Origin: Azolla caroliniana
Lineage: Eukaryota; Polypodiophyta
Assembly (NCBI GenBank): GCA_043228905.1
Contig: JBHGNT010000007.1
Span: 4,960,001 to 5,024,000 of the forward strand
Direction: 5' to 3'
DNA: 64,000 nucleotides
Position numbers and translations under genes: made by a program. The first letter of the stretch is position 1. Each line of letters opens with the position of its first letter. The notes below the pieces were generated by a model. It was given only the letters and a program-made list of their open reading frames with translations, was not told the origin of the DNA and made no database searches. Positions 32,701-41,155 of the stretch are shown one piece after another.

Positions 32701-33791
32701 GGTACCGGAAGTTCGACTCCTTCATGACCGACGAAGGGTACCTCAAAACGCAGTCTGACCACTGCGTGTTTGTGAAGAAGTTCGAAGGAGGAGACTTTCT
32801 AATACTCCTCCTGTACGTGGACGACATGTTGATCGTCGGACGGGACCAGGTCAAGATACGGATGCTGAAGAAGGCTCTTCACCGAACCTTCTCAATGAAG
32901 GACCTGGGTCCGGCGAGGCAAATACTAGGGATGCACATCATCCGGGACCGGAAGAAGAGGCAGTTGTGGCTGTCACAGGAGAAGTACGTGACAAAGGTGC
33001 TTCACCGGTTCAACATGTCGGAAGCAAGACCGGTCGGATCGACCCTCCCGGCAAACTGCAAGTTGTCCAGCAAGCAAAGTCCCAAGACAAAGGCTGAAAA
33101 GGAGGATATGATGAAAGTGCCGTATGCCTCAGCCGTCGGGAGCTTAATGTACGCCATGGTGTGTACGAGACCGGACATAGGATATGCAGTTGGAGTGGTG
33201 AGCCGGTACATGAGCAATCCCGGCAAGGAGCACTGGAACGCGGTCAAGTGGATACTCCGATACCTGAAGGGCACGACAAACGTGTGCCTCCGATTCGGCT
33301 CCGGTAAGCCCGAACTCGACGGCTTCACCGATTCGGATATGTCGGCTGATGCAGATACCAGCCGGTCCACATCAGGGTATGTGATGACGTATGCAGGGGG
33401 AGCTGTTTCATGGCAGTCGAGGCTGCAGAAGACGGTTGCGTTGTCAACCACGGAGGCGGAGTACATGGCGGCTGTTGAAGCTGGCAAGGAAATAATATGG
33501 ATGAAGGACTTCATTAGAGAGCTCGGTATCCAGCAGGAGGAGTACCGACTCTACTGCGACAGTCAGAGTGCCATCCACCTTGCGAAGAATGCGGCCTATC
33601 ACTCCCGGACGAAGCACATCCAGCGAAGATATCATTGGATCCGGGAAAGGATAGAAGACCAGGAGTTCGTGCTGACGAAGATCCACACGGACGAGAACGG
33701 GTCAGATATGCTGACCAAAGTGCTCACACCCGACAAGCTGGAAGCGTGCCGGAAGAGGGTCGGACTGGAAAGACATCCCATGCCGAAGTGA
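29718..33791 (+). CDS. Copia C1 gag-pol polyprotein, intact (1357 aa)
   Basis: ATG 29718 is the first Met after the primer site, and homologous C2 starts identically (MEGGGSG). Domains in order: UBN2 gag (about residues 1-210), CCHC knuckle CFHCGKPGHFRKNC (about 231), protease DSGASFHL (about 318), integrase HHCC (about 445-490), integrase core with HTDVC, RADNGGEY and LNGLAERMNR, an acidic linker, reverse transcriptase with QMDVKTAFLHG and YVDDMLIVG (about 1031), and RNase H with FTDSDMSAD, STTEAEYMAA and YCDSQSAIHLAK. No stop or frameshift is present and all catalytic residues I can check are kept, so it could be active. The stop TGA overlaps the polypurine tract. Confidence 0.97.
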   Translation: MEGGGSGQPGMMVLNAQNYADWKIKMEDLLIVRDLYEPIDRSEIPKGVLESEWKLLNRKAVATIRQYVDVSVLQHVANDTNAYEMWKKLSGLYERKNALNRTSLMRKIVNLKYRDGESMVEHVSTFMGFVNQLAAIKFPLEDAMQAIILMCTLPESWENLVVTLSTSCTEDNLSLQTVKTSILNEEARRRDKEPASDTKALLTESDRGRQWNRSPQRREKSGTRSQSRGRPTCFHCGKPGHFRKNCRHYRKDNGADDTDSKKSPERNGAYRGATDRRGPDRRGQDRKGTTALAASEEEIMLITEERELNLAGVEMTWVVDSGASFHLTPEKKYFSSYTAGEHGCVRMGNEGTCRIAGIGDVWLMTSTGCKMLLKDVRHVPEVRLNLISAGRLDDEGYTGSIRNGVMKFSKGSLIVARARKVNTLYLMNSRLCPEELNVAADTAGELWHKRLCHMSEKGMKRLAEDNLIPVKHLHLEKCTDCLAGKQNRTSFHSRPPTRRSAPLELVHTDVCQVETKSHGGAQYFVTFIDDHSRKLWTAPLKTKDRVLSVFKELHARVERESGKKLKAIRADNGGEYRGQFQEYCRSKGIRLEFTVPKTPELNGLAERMNRTIMERVRSMLAHAKLPKGFWAEAMSTATYVINRSPSVPLDGDTPQRVWTGREVSYRHLKVFGCLAYVHVAKDRRGKLDPKTRPCIFLGYGDDEFGYRVWDPVDKKIFRSRDIIFMEDKTLADWESEKKMKSSKSTGEDQLYEEQSRPARDRLALEDLAEDGEEIEPAEEDENDTGTGPDPAMDSDEEESEEPVTEAPERRYPLRERRAPRRFPDPEHVLLTDEGEPESLEEAKHDTHSRRWLSAMQDEMDSLHENHTYELVELPKGKRALRNKWVFKLKSGDAGNPPRYKARIVVKGFQQKKGVDFDEIFAPVVKMTSIRTVLSIAASMDLEVEQMDVKTAFLHGDLEEEIYMQQPEGFEKKGKEHLVCRLKKSLYGLKQAPRQWYRKFDSFMTDEGYLKTQSDHCVFVKKFEGGDFLILLLYVDDMLIVGRDQVKIRMLKKALHRTFSMKDLGPARQILGMHIIRDRKKRQLWLSQEKYVTKVLHRFNMSEARPVGSTLPANCKLSSKQSPKTKAEKEDMMKVPYASAVGSLMYAMVCTRPDIGYAVGVVSRYMSNPGKEHWNAVKWILRYLKGTTNVCLRFGSGKPELDGFTDSDMSADADTSRSTSGYVMTYAGGAVSWQSRLQKTVALSTTEAEYMAAVEAGKEIIWMKDFIRELGIQQEEYRLYCDSQSAIHLAKNAAYHSRTKHIQRRYHWIRERIEDQEFVLTKIHTDENGSDMLTKVLTPDKLEACRKRVGLERHPMPK

Positions 33792-33799
33792 AGGGGGAG
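33791..33799 (+). other. Polypurine tract, Copia C1
   Basis: AAGGGGGAG lies just after the stop codon and two bases before the 3' LTR. Confidence 0.9.
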
Positions 33800-33801
33800 T
33801 T

Positions 33802-34450
33802 TGTAGGGATTACGGTCCCTCCGGATGGGATGATCAGATGTCCGGGAATCGGGAATGAAGACCCGAATGAGGAGTACCCGGTATTGGAACCGGATGACGA
33901 AGACCCGGTTTCGGATCCGGATGATGAAGACCCCGGCTACGGAGCCGGATGCCGAATGTACCCGGAGAGAGATCCGGATGCGGGGACATATCTGTGAATA
34001 TGTTTGCCAAGGGCCCTTGAGGCTATAGTTGTAAATAGCCCCAAAGTCATATGTGTATAAATATGACTTAGGGCAAACAGTTTTACTGTTGCTTCTCATT
34101 TTTCTGTTTTTCCACTCTAGAGGTGTGAAGAGAGAGCAGCCGTGAGAAAGAGAGAAAGAAAGAGCGTGAGAGAGGAAGAGGTCGACGCCTCTGTGTATTT
34201 CCGCCGCCTGTGGCGAAGAAAGCGAGCTCAAGGTCGTTGCCTTGCAGCTCGCCATTGTATACTTCTCTGTATAGTGTTGATTTGGAGTCTTGTACTCCCG
34301 TGGTTTTTCCCATCTAGGGTTTTCCACGTTAATCCCTGTGTTCGCGTTTTGTTTGTTTCTCTTCGTGGTTCCTATTTTCTGCTCCATCGATTCGTGCTTA
34401 CTCGGTTGTGGCCAAGTGAAGAAGGTGAATCTAAGTGTCGATTCCTTACA
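33802..34450 (+). repeat. 3' LTR of Copia C1 (649 bp)
   Basis: Same length and almost the same sequence as 29039-29687. It is followed by the CAATG duplication. Confidence 0.97.
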
Positions 34451-34455
34451 CAATG

Positions 34456-35507
34456 AGCCACTTGAATGTGTGGAAAGCTTCAAATATCTTGGCCTTGAAG
34501 TTCCTTCAAATCATAGATGGAATGAATGTGCTACACGCCGCTTAGAGGCGGGCAAGCGAGCATACTATGCATTTGAGAACACATGCAATCTTGGAGATAT
34601 TAAGTGTTGGGTCCTCAAGAAATATCTTTTCGACACTTTGGTGACACCGGTTCTTCTCTATGGGGTGGAAGTATGGGGCGGTAGTATCCCTAAATCTATG
34701 TGGAAAGAGTTTGAAAATGTCCAAAAGCATTTTCTTACCAAGTTTCTACAAGTTAAGAAACAAACGCCCTACACCCTCCTCCTCCTTGAGATGGGATCGC
34801 TTCCCATTGAGATCATGGCCATGGAAAGGGTTGTTGAATACATGCTTAAGGTTCAAAAAAGCCCCTCACATCGACTTCCTAGAATTGCGTGGGAAGCAAG
34901 CAAAAAGATCCAAAAGATGCATAAAAGCAAAATTTTGTGTTCCGGTTGGATGTAAGATATAGAAAAATGGTTTGGTAGATGGGATGCGAGACACTTGTTT
35001 CATGATGCATCATTAGATTCCTCTGTAAATGAGGCATTTTTGCAACGCCAATGTATCATGACATGGGACAAATGTGGAGGCTCACGTTTCACACATTATA
35101 CTACACATGTTGCACCTAACTACAAAACCATATTCTTTGCGGAATGGGGAAATCGTACACATCCATACATGTTAGAGCCCATACCGTTATCTGCCATTCG
35201 AACCATTGCTTCCATGCGACTTAGCTCACATGCATTGCGATGTGAAACAGGGCGTTGGGATACAAGTGATGAGAGTGGTCGGCTATGCACACTTTGCCCT
35301 AAACAAGTTCTCGAGTCTGAGTATCACACTTTGATACAATGCTCTGCCTTTGATCATATTCGATCATGCTTTCCACACCTCTTCGATCGAGCCCAATCTT
35401 TGCATGAATTCCTCTCACAACCACAATGTACACTCTCGATTGCAACATTCATTGGTAAAGTTCTTGAACATCGAGAGTCACTACTCACTTTCACATGTAT
35501 CACGTGA
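34456..35507 (+). pseudogene. LINE-alpha ORF2, C-terminal part
   Basis: It continues ORF2 directly after the C1 insertion (FKYLGLEVPSN, then VLLYGVEVWGG, the thumb region of LINE reverse transcriptases). It ends with the Cys-rich segment RLCTLCPKQVLESEYH...C that is typical of the C-terminus in several APE-type LINE groups. There is an in-frame TAA at 34953. The ORF ends at TGA 35505. The overlapping frame starting inside the C1 LTR is an artefact. Confidence 0.88.
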
Positions 35508-35530
35508 AATGTAATATTTTTAGTCTCATA

Positions 35531-35590
35531 GGTCATATTTGACCTCCGAAGACGATAATATAATCTATCTATCTATCTCTCTATCTGTAC
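35531..35590 (+). other. LINE-alpha 3' end: hairpin and ATCT tail
   Basis: GGTCA, TATT, TGACC (35531-35544) is followed by GAAGACGATAATATA and ATCT repeats. The same layout is seen at the LINE-beta 3' end. Confidence 0.75.
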
Positions 35591-35832
35591 AACAGTTACA
35601 ACAATATGTCAACAACACAATCACAATCACGCTCGCTATAAGGTGATTGCCCTAAGTCATATTTATAGCTATATGAACTTAGGGCTATTTACAAATATAG
35701 CCTCAATGGGTTTATTGAAGACATATTTACAAATCTGTCTTCCCTTCCGGTTCTCACCGGCTCTCTTCCGATTCTCACCGGGTTCTCTTTATTCATCACC
35801 AGATCCCATCTGGAGAGACCGATTTCCCAACA
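35591..35832 (-). repeat. 3' LTR of Copia C3, proximal part
   Basis: The minus strand begins TGTTGGGAAATCGG at 35832. It matches the U3 side of the C1/C2 LTRs, including ATAAATATGACTTAGGGCAA-like sequence. With 25500-25813 it makes one LTR interrupted by LINE-alpha. Confidence 0.87.
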
Positions 35833-35833
35833 A

Positions 35834-35843
35834 TCTCCCCCTT
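35834..35843 (-). other. Polypurine tract, Copia C3
   Basis: The minus strand reads AAGGGGGAGA, overlapping the pol stop codon and abutting the LTR, as in C1 and C2. Confidence 0.85.
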
Positions 35844-36393
35844 CACTCCGGCATGGGATGCCTTGTAAGTCTGATCCGCTTCCGGCATGCGTCTAGCTTG
35901 TCGGGTGTCAGCACCTTGGTCAGCATATCTGACACGTTCTCCTTCTCTCGATCTTCAACTCGCTCCCGGATCCAGTGGTACCTGCTCTAGATGTGCTTCA
36001 TTCTGGAATGGTATGACGCGTTCTTTGCAAGGTGGATGGCACTTTGTAGTAGAGTCGGTATTCCTCTTGTTGGATCCCTAGCTCTCCGATGAAGTCCTTC
36101 ATCCATAATATTTGCTTGCCGGCTTCCACGGCTGCCATATACTCCGCCTCCATGGTTGATAACGCAACCGTCCTCTCCATCCTCAACTGCCACGAAACAG
36201 CTCCCCCTGCATAGGTCATGACATATCCGGAAGTTGACCGGCTGGTGTCCACATCAGCCAACATATCCGAATCGGTAAATCCTTCCATGAGGGGTTTACC
36301 AAACCCGAATCGGAGGCACATACTTGAAGTTCCCTTCAAGTACCGGAGTATCCATTTTACCGCATTCTAGTGCTCTTTACTGGGGTTGGTCAT
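35843..36393 (-). pseudogene. Copia C3 RNase H end (fragment)
   Basis: The minus strand encodes GFTDSDMLADVDTSRSTSGYV, STMEAEYMAAVEAGK and the end of RNase H in the C1/C2 family. A frame change near 36045 disrupts the CDSQSAIHLAK motif. A TAG near 36370 replaces a Trp codon of C1. It is cut at 36393 by Copia E and its sequence continues at 40367. Confidence 0.88.
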
Positions 36394-36834
36394 TGTTGAG
36401 ATATCAAGCTCAACTAGTTTAATCTAGTTAGTCAACACATGTAACTTAGTAGTTACCTAGATCGAATCTAGTTAATGTGTTGACCTTAAGCCTTTAAATA
36501 GGACCTTGTACTTAAGTGGGATATTCTAGATCCTCCACTCCTTAGTGCATTTAATGTAGGACTTACACATAAGTACCTATGTTCTACCCATGCATGTGCA
36601 CCTTTGCACATGGGTTGTATATATACCTCATTGTGGGTATTTTTGTATGTTGATGACACTTTTCAATATAGTCAATCATCCCCCATTTATCTTCGTGTTC
36701 ATAAGTGTAACTTCCTCTCTTTCTCTCTTCCTCTCACACACTCTCACGTGCATATCATACTAATCTTCCGCTGCTTAACGTAACCATATAATTAGTCTCT
36801 AATTAACCCTAGTTAATTACCTAATTACTTAACA
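36394..36834 (+). repeat. 5' LTR of Copia E (441 bp)
   Basis: It runs from TGTTGAGATATC to ACTTAACA. Near its start it holds a compact set of inverted repeats: 10-bp arms GTCAACACAT (36431-36440) and ATGTGTTGAC (36475-36484) enclosing two 6-bp hairpins. The set is unchanged in the 3' LTR. A TATA-like TATATATACC lies near 36618. Confidence 0.95.
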
Positions 36835-36846
36835 TGGTATCAGAGC
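36835..36846 (+). other. Primer binding site, Copia E
   Basis: TGGTATCAGAGC follows the LTR directly. Confidence 0.95.
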
Positions 36847-37010
36847 GCGTGGTTTAGGAAATCCACTAAGCCCACCACTTATTCGTGATTGTGTGTTCAA
36901 GACGCCGACGACAAATCCCGGCTATTCGCTATCCGCTACCGTAGTGCTGCTATGAAGGACGTGTACGCGACCAAGAGAAGAAAAACAAAACGGAAGACAC
37001 AACAATCAAC

Positions 37011-39803
37011 ATGAACACACAAATGGGAAGCTCACTCCCTAGCGAAAAGCTAGACCGAAGAAACTATTCATCTTGGGAGTACAAGATGAATCAATACCTT
37101 GTCGGCCAAGGGTATTGGATCTACATCAACGGCGCACAAGAAAACAAACCCGAAACCACACACGCCAACTACCCAACGTGGGAGCAAGGCGCGAGTCGGG
37201 TAATGTATTGCTTGGCCACATGTGTAAACGACCACATGCTTAGCCACATTCATGACGCCAAGACGCCCAAAGAGGCGTGGGAAAATCTCAAGAAGATTTT
37301 CGCCGCGGACACATCCGCGCGCAAGCTTCAACTCCGGCAAGAGTTGACCAACATATGACAAAAAGAAATGTCCGTGACGGACTACACCACCAAGATCAAG
37401 AGCATTTGCGACTCTCTTGTTTCCATCAACGTCAACATCGACGAGGACGAGATGGTGCAAGTATGCTTGGGCGGCCTTGCACAACGATTCAACTCGTTGA
37501 GAACGGCAATCTTGGCGAGAGATACCCCTCCCTCGTTCCTCAACCTCCAATCAATGCTATTGGTCGAAGAAAACCACGTTCAATCAAAGACCAGCACATT
37601 GGACGGACAAATGCTCTTCTCCGATATGGATGGTGCCCATAGACGAGGTCGAAGCGGAAGAGGTCAATTCGACCTATCCCACGAAGGGAATTCACAATTT
37701 CGGCAAGGAAATGGAAGCCATCGAGGAACCTTCACAAGAAGGGGGAACTTCCACGCCGAACAAGGTCGGCGAACGACACCACCTACGTGCAACTATTGCG
37801 GCAAAATCGGCCATCGCGAAGAGGAGTGCCGAAAAAGACGAAGCGAGTCGGCCTCAACAAGCTGGCAACTCACAAATTACGCCACGAACGCGGAATACGC
37901 GGACTACGGTAGACTCTTCGTGATGAGGCATAGAGCGAACTCTATGATGGCCTCCGATCCCGCAAACTCCACAAGCACCTCCAACTCCTAACACGCGTGG
38001 TTCGTAGACTCTGGCGCCTCGCACCACATGACGTCGCACCAAGAGTGGTTTCGCGACTTGCGAACGCCGGATCGACCCGGCTACATAGAGACCGGAGACG
38101 ACACTCCACATCCCATTCGGCACATCGGTGATGTCCCATTCGGGAAAGAAGGCGAGCAAACATGCATCAAGAATGTCTTGCACATGCCCACAATAACAAA
38201 GAATTTGGTCTCGATCAGCCAAATCATGGAGCAAGGCATGCAAGTCTGCTTCAACAATGAAGGTTGCTTCATCGAGAAAGACGACCGACTCATAGCCAAG
38301 GGACGGAGAGACGGTCGCTTGTTAATCCTCGACTCGAACGAGGTAAAATCGGCCATGTACGCCAAAGGTCTCAAGACCGAGACAAACATCGAGTTGTGGC
38401 ACAAGCGAATCGGCCATGTAAACCTCCAACGGCTTCGCGGAATGCAATCAAAGGGAGTCGTAATCGAACTTCCGGCCTTCGAATCGAAACAAGTCGACTG
38501 AGTGTGCGAAGCATGCCAACTCAGCAAACAACATCAACTCCTATTCCCGAAGGAGAGCTCCGCAAGCAAAGGCCTCCTTGACATAATCCACTCGGACGTA
38601 TGGGGACTGGCTCAAACGCCGACACTCGGCGGATGCCGCTACTACGTCACCTTCATCAACGACCACTCGCGCTACGTGTGGATATACCGGATGAAGAAGA
38701 AGAGCGAAGTGCTCTCCCACTTTCAAAGGCTCAAAAGGCAAGTGAAGAAAGAAACCGGTCGGCACATTCGATGCCTACGATCGGACGGAGGAAAGGAGTA
38801 CTTCGCCGACGAGTTCACCTCCTACCTCCAAGGTGAAGGCATTTGTAGAGAATTCTCATGCCGACACACTCCCCAACAAAACGGAGTAGCCAGGAGAAAG
38901 AATCGGCAAATTCTCAAGGTAGCACGCGCCATGATGCATGAGAAGCATATGTCGAACTTCTATTGGGCGGAAGCGGCATCCACGGCCGTCTATCTCATGA
39001 ATTGATGCACCACAAATAGCGTGCACGAGCTTACTCCATACGAGATCTTCGTCGGAAGAAAGCCCATCCTCTCGCACCTCAAGGTGTTCGGAAGCATTGC
39101 GAATATACGCATCACGAACAAAAGTCGAGAGAAGCCCGACGCGAAGTCGGAAGAATGTATCCTCATAGGATACTTGTCCGCGAAAAAGGCGTACAAGTGC
39201 TTCAACCCTTCGACCTGAGCGGTGCGGATAAGTCGCGACGTCGTTTTCGACGAATCGACATCTTGGTATAAGCCCGATGTGACTCCATCCGACCCGATTG
39301 AGGAAGAGTTGAACGCCAACTCAAACGACGAAACTCGGCCAAGTCCTCCACCGAAGGACAATCCAAGCTCTACCGAGCTAATTGGCCCACAAGAGCCTCC
39401 ACGCGATGAAAACACATTCCGGCCAGGTCTGACATCGGACAAAGGCAAAGGTAAGATGCCCGAATACGAAGTCGAGGTCCACCCTGACGATCGTGATTCG
39501 GATGATTCGGCTCACTCACTAGACAGTGAGTTCGGTGTACCCATCATGAGGACACCCGGAGTAAAGAAGGCGCTCACATCGACAAACGAGAAACTCCGCC
39601 GCTCATCACGAGCGAAGACCCAAGTCACTCGTTACGCCTACAACGAGTATATGGCCCATCACTATGCCCTCGCGATGAAGGTAGTGGCTGAACAAGAGCC
39701 CGAGGATCCAGGCTTGAGGGGGAGAACAAAGCCACGAAGACATGAAGAAAGCCGCGCAACGCCGCGCAACGCCGCGCAACGAAGCCGCGCAACGAAGCCG
39801 TGA
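37011..39803 (+). pseudogene. Copia E gag-protease-integrase, five nonsense codons, no RT
   Basis: ATG 37011 (MNTQMGSSLPSEK) opens a UBN2-type gag with a CCHC knuckle (CNYCGKIGHREEEC), protease DSGASHHM, HHCC and integrase core (HSDVWG, RSDGGKEYF, NGVARRKN) and the pre-RT linker up to MAHHYALAMKVVAE. In-frame stops lie at 37356, 37989, 38499, 39003 and 39216. Every one can be explained by a single C to T change (four CGA to TGA, one CAA to TAA), and there is no frameshift. After the linker the frame enters the spacer with NAAQRS-type repeats and ends at 39803. Reverse transcriptase and RNase H are absent, so mobility would need help in trans. Confidence 0.92.
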
Positions 39804-39920
39804 AGACGCGATGAAGGCCATGCAACGCCGCGAAGAAAGCCGCAAGCCGCACTGATGTCGACGAAGCCGAAGGAAGCTAAACCGAACGTTGGACGCCTCA
39901 CACTTGAGCTTGAGGGGACA
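39714..39920 (+). other. Copia E post-pol spacer with internal polypurine motif
   Basis: TTGAGGGGGAGAACA (39714-39728) equals the internal motif of Copia D. It is followed by about five GCCGCGCAAC-type tandem units (39750-39800) and a second GAGGGGAC tract (39912-39919) before the LTR. The deletion of reverse transcriptase and RNase H ends at or near the internal motif. Confidence 0.7.
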
Positions 39921-40361
39921 TGTTGAGATATCAAGCTCAACTAGTTTAATCTAGTTAGTCAACACATGTAACTTAGTAGTTACCTAGATCGAATCTAGTT
40001 AATGTGTTGACCTTAAGCCTTTAAATAGGACCCTGTACTTAAGTGGGATATTCTAGATCCTCCACTCCTTAGTGCATTTAATGTAGGACTTACATATAAG
40101 TACCTATGTTCTACCCACACATGTGCACCTTTGCACATGGGTTGTATATATACCTCATTGTGGGTATTTTTGTATGTTGATGACACTTTTCAATATAGTC
40201 AATCATCCCCCATTTATCTTCATGTTCATAAGTGTAACTTCCTCTCTCTCTCTCTTCCTCTCACACACTCTCACGTGCATATCATACTAATCTTCCGCTA
40301 CTTAACGTAACCATATAATTAGTCTCTAATTAACCCTAGTTAATTACCTAATTACTTAACA
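39921..40361 (+). repeat. 3' LTR of Copia E (441 bp)
   Basis: Same length as the 5' LTR, with about 7 substitutions, mostly transitions. The branched inverted repeat near its start is identical. Confidence 0.95.
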
Positions 40362-40366
40362 GTCGT

Positions 40367-40444
40367 GAACCGACTCACTACTCCGACTGCGTATCCAATA
40401 TCCGGTCGATTACACACCATTGCGTACATTAAGCTCTCGACCAT
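40367..40444 (-). pseudogene. Copia C3 late reverse transcriptase (fragment between E and G1)
   Basis: The minus strand encodes ESLMYAMVCNRPDIGYAVGVVSRF, matching C1 SLMYAMVCTRPDIGYAVGVVSRY. It is continuous with 36393 once Copia E is removed. On the other side Gypsy G1 separates it from the acidic pre-RT linker, and about 1 kb of reverse transcriptase is missing. Confidence 0.9.
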
Positions 40445-41112
40445 TGTCGTGAAGAAAACCGTCCCCAGGCGCAAACCGTGTGTTATGTGTGTGAACCAGC
40501 CCTTACACGTGGGCACGTCCCTTGTCGTATGGTAGATAGGTAGGCACAAAGGTTAGATCCTAGGTAGCAATATTCTATAAGGGAAATCGAGGAGTATGTC
40601 TGTCCGAAAGGACAGAGAATTAATGTGATATAAACAGGTGAAACGGCCTCCCTCCTTGAGCTATAAAGGAGAGGGAGACAGGGGGAGAGAGAGGATCGCG
40701 CGCTAAAAGGAACGAAGTGCTGTCGGACTAGGGGGGCTCGTCTTCTCTGTCGCTCTCCATAGGTTTCTTTGGCGTAGGTTCTCAAGAGGTTGATTCTGCT
40801 CCGTGGAACGCCCGTGTGCTTCCGGCAGGATCTCCATCTTGCTCTCCTGTGTGCGTGGGTGATCAGGCGTCGGCATCCACCTCGCCGACCTGGTCAGCTG
40901 TAACCGTTCGAGTCATCTGCATACATTTATATACATACGCTAGTGTTCTCAACTCGTGTCTCTTGTGTTGTTGGGCCGCGTCCCCGTGCACTTCTCTGTC
41001 TATACGTGTGTGAGCGTCTCTCTCTCTCTCTCTCCCTCTTCTCACCTATTCCTCGGTCCAAGACCCCAGTGGTCCCGCCTTGTTCTCCACGCACGCCCGT
41101 AACAACGCGACA
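40445..41112 (+). repeat. 5' LTR of Gypsy G1 (668 bp)
   Basis: It begins TGTCGTGAAGAAAACC and ends CGCGACA, so the ends carry the 5-bp inverted repeat TGTCG/CGACA. It contains a promoter-like CTATAAAGGAGAGGGAGAC (about 40660) and a CT run near 41017-41034. Confidence 0.95.
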
Positions 41113-41130
41113 TATTTGGTGAACTCGACG
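41113..41130 (+). other. Putative primer site region, Gypsy G1
   Basis: TATTTGGTGAACTCGACG follows the LTR. TGGTGAACTCGACG has the TGG expected opposite a tRNA CCA end, but I do not recognise the tRNA. It is not the initiator tRNA-Met site. Confidence 0.5.
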
Positions 41131-41155
41131 TGAACAGGCAGCAAAGGAGTAGAAG

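Larger units (their letters stand above)
29039..34450 (+). mobile_element. Complete, apparently young Ty1/Copia element C1
   Basis: Two 649-bp LTRs differ, as far as I can see, at one base (GCCGAGTG versus GCCAAGTG near their 3' ends). They flank a single uninterrupted gag-pol ORF with primer site and polypurine tract. The 5-bp duplication CAATG (29034-29038 and 34451-34455) fixes the boundaries inside LINE-alpha ORF2. It is structurally complete and the youngest-looking insertion here. Confidence 0.97.
25814..35590 (+). mobile_element. LINE-alpha, non-LTR retrotransposon split by Copia C1
   Basis: ORF1 (25838-26707) and ORF2 (endonuclease, reverse transcriptase, C-terminal Cys-rich domain) read on the plus strand, with ORF2 interrupted at 29038 by Copia C1 and resuming at 34456. 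The 3' end has a short hairpin and an ATCT repeat. It is inserted in the 3' LTR of Copia C3, whose two halves flank it. The clade (L1-like versus another APE-type LINE group) is not resolved. Confidence 0.9.
36394..40361 (+). mobile_element. Copia E, complete ends but without RT and RNase H
   Basis: Two 441-bp LTRs (about 7 differences), a primer site, gag, protease and integrase are present. The polyprotein stops in the pre-RT linker, then passes straight into a post-pol spacer and the 3' LTR. The flanks GTCAT (36389-36393) and GTCGT (40362-40366) are a 5-bp duplication with one transition. The host C3 frame shows that GTCAT is the original. Confidence 0.95.

Noticed and set aside
32271-32762. 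Long antisense ORFs over Copia pol genes (also at 60913-61404, 53003-53232 and 11167-11958)
   Set aside because: They mirror coding constraint of the sense pol frames, recur at the same place in every copy, and show no domain.
39745-39805. Regular GCCGCGCAAC units resembling a short repeat array
   Set aside because: Units are directly adjacent without spacers, about five copies, so this is a simple tandem repeat in the E spacer and not CRISPR-like.
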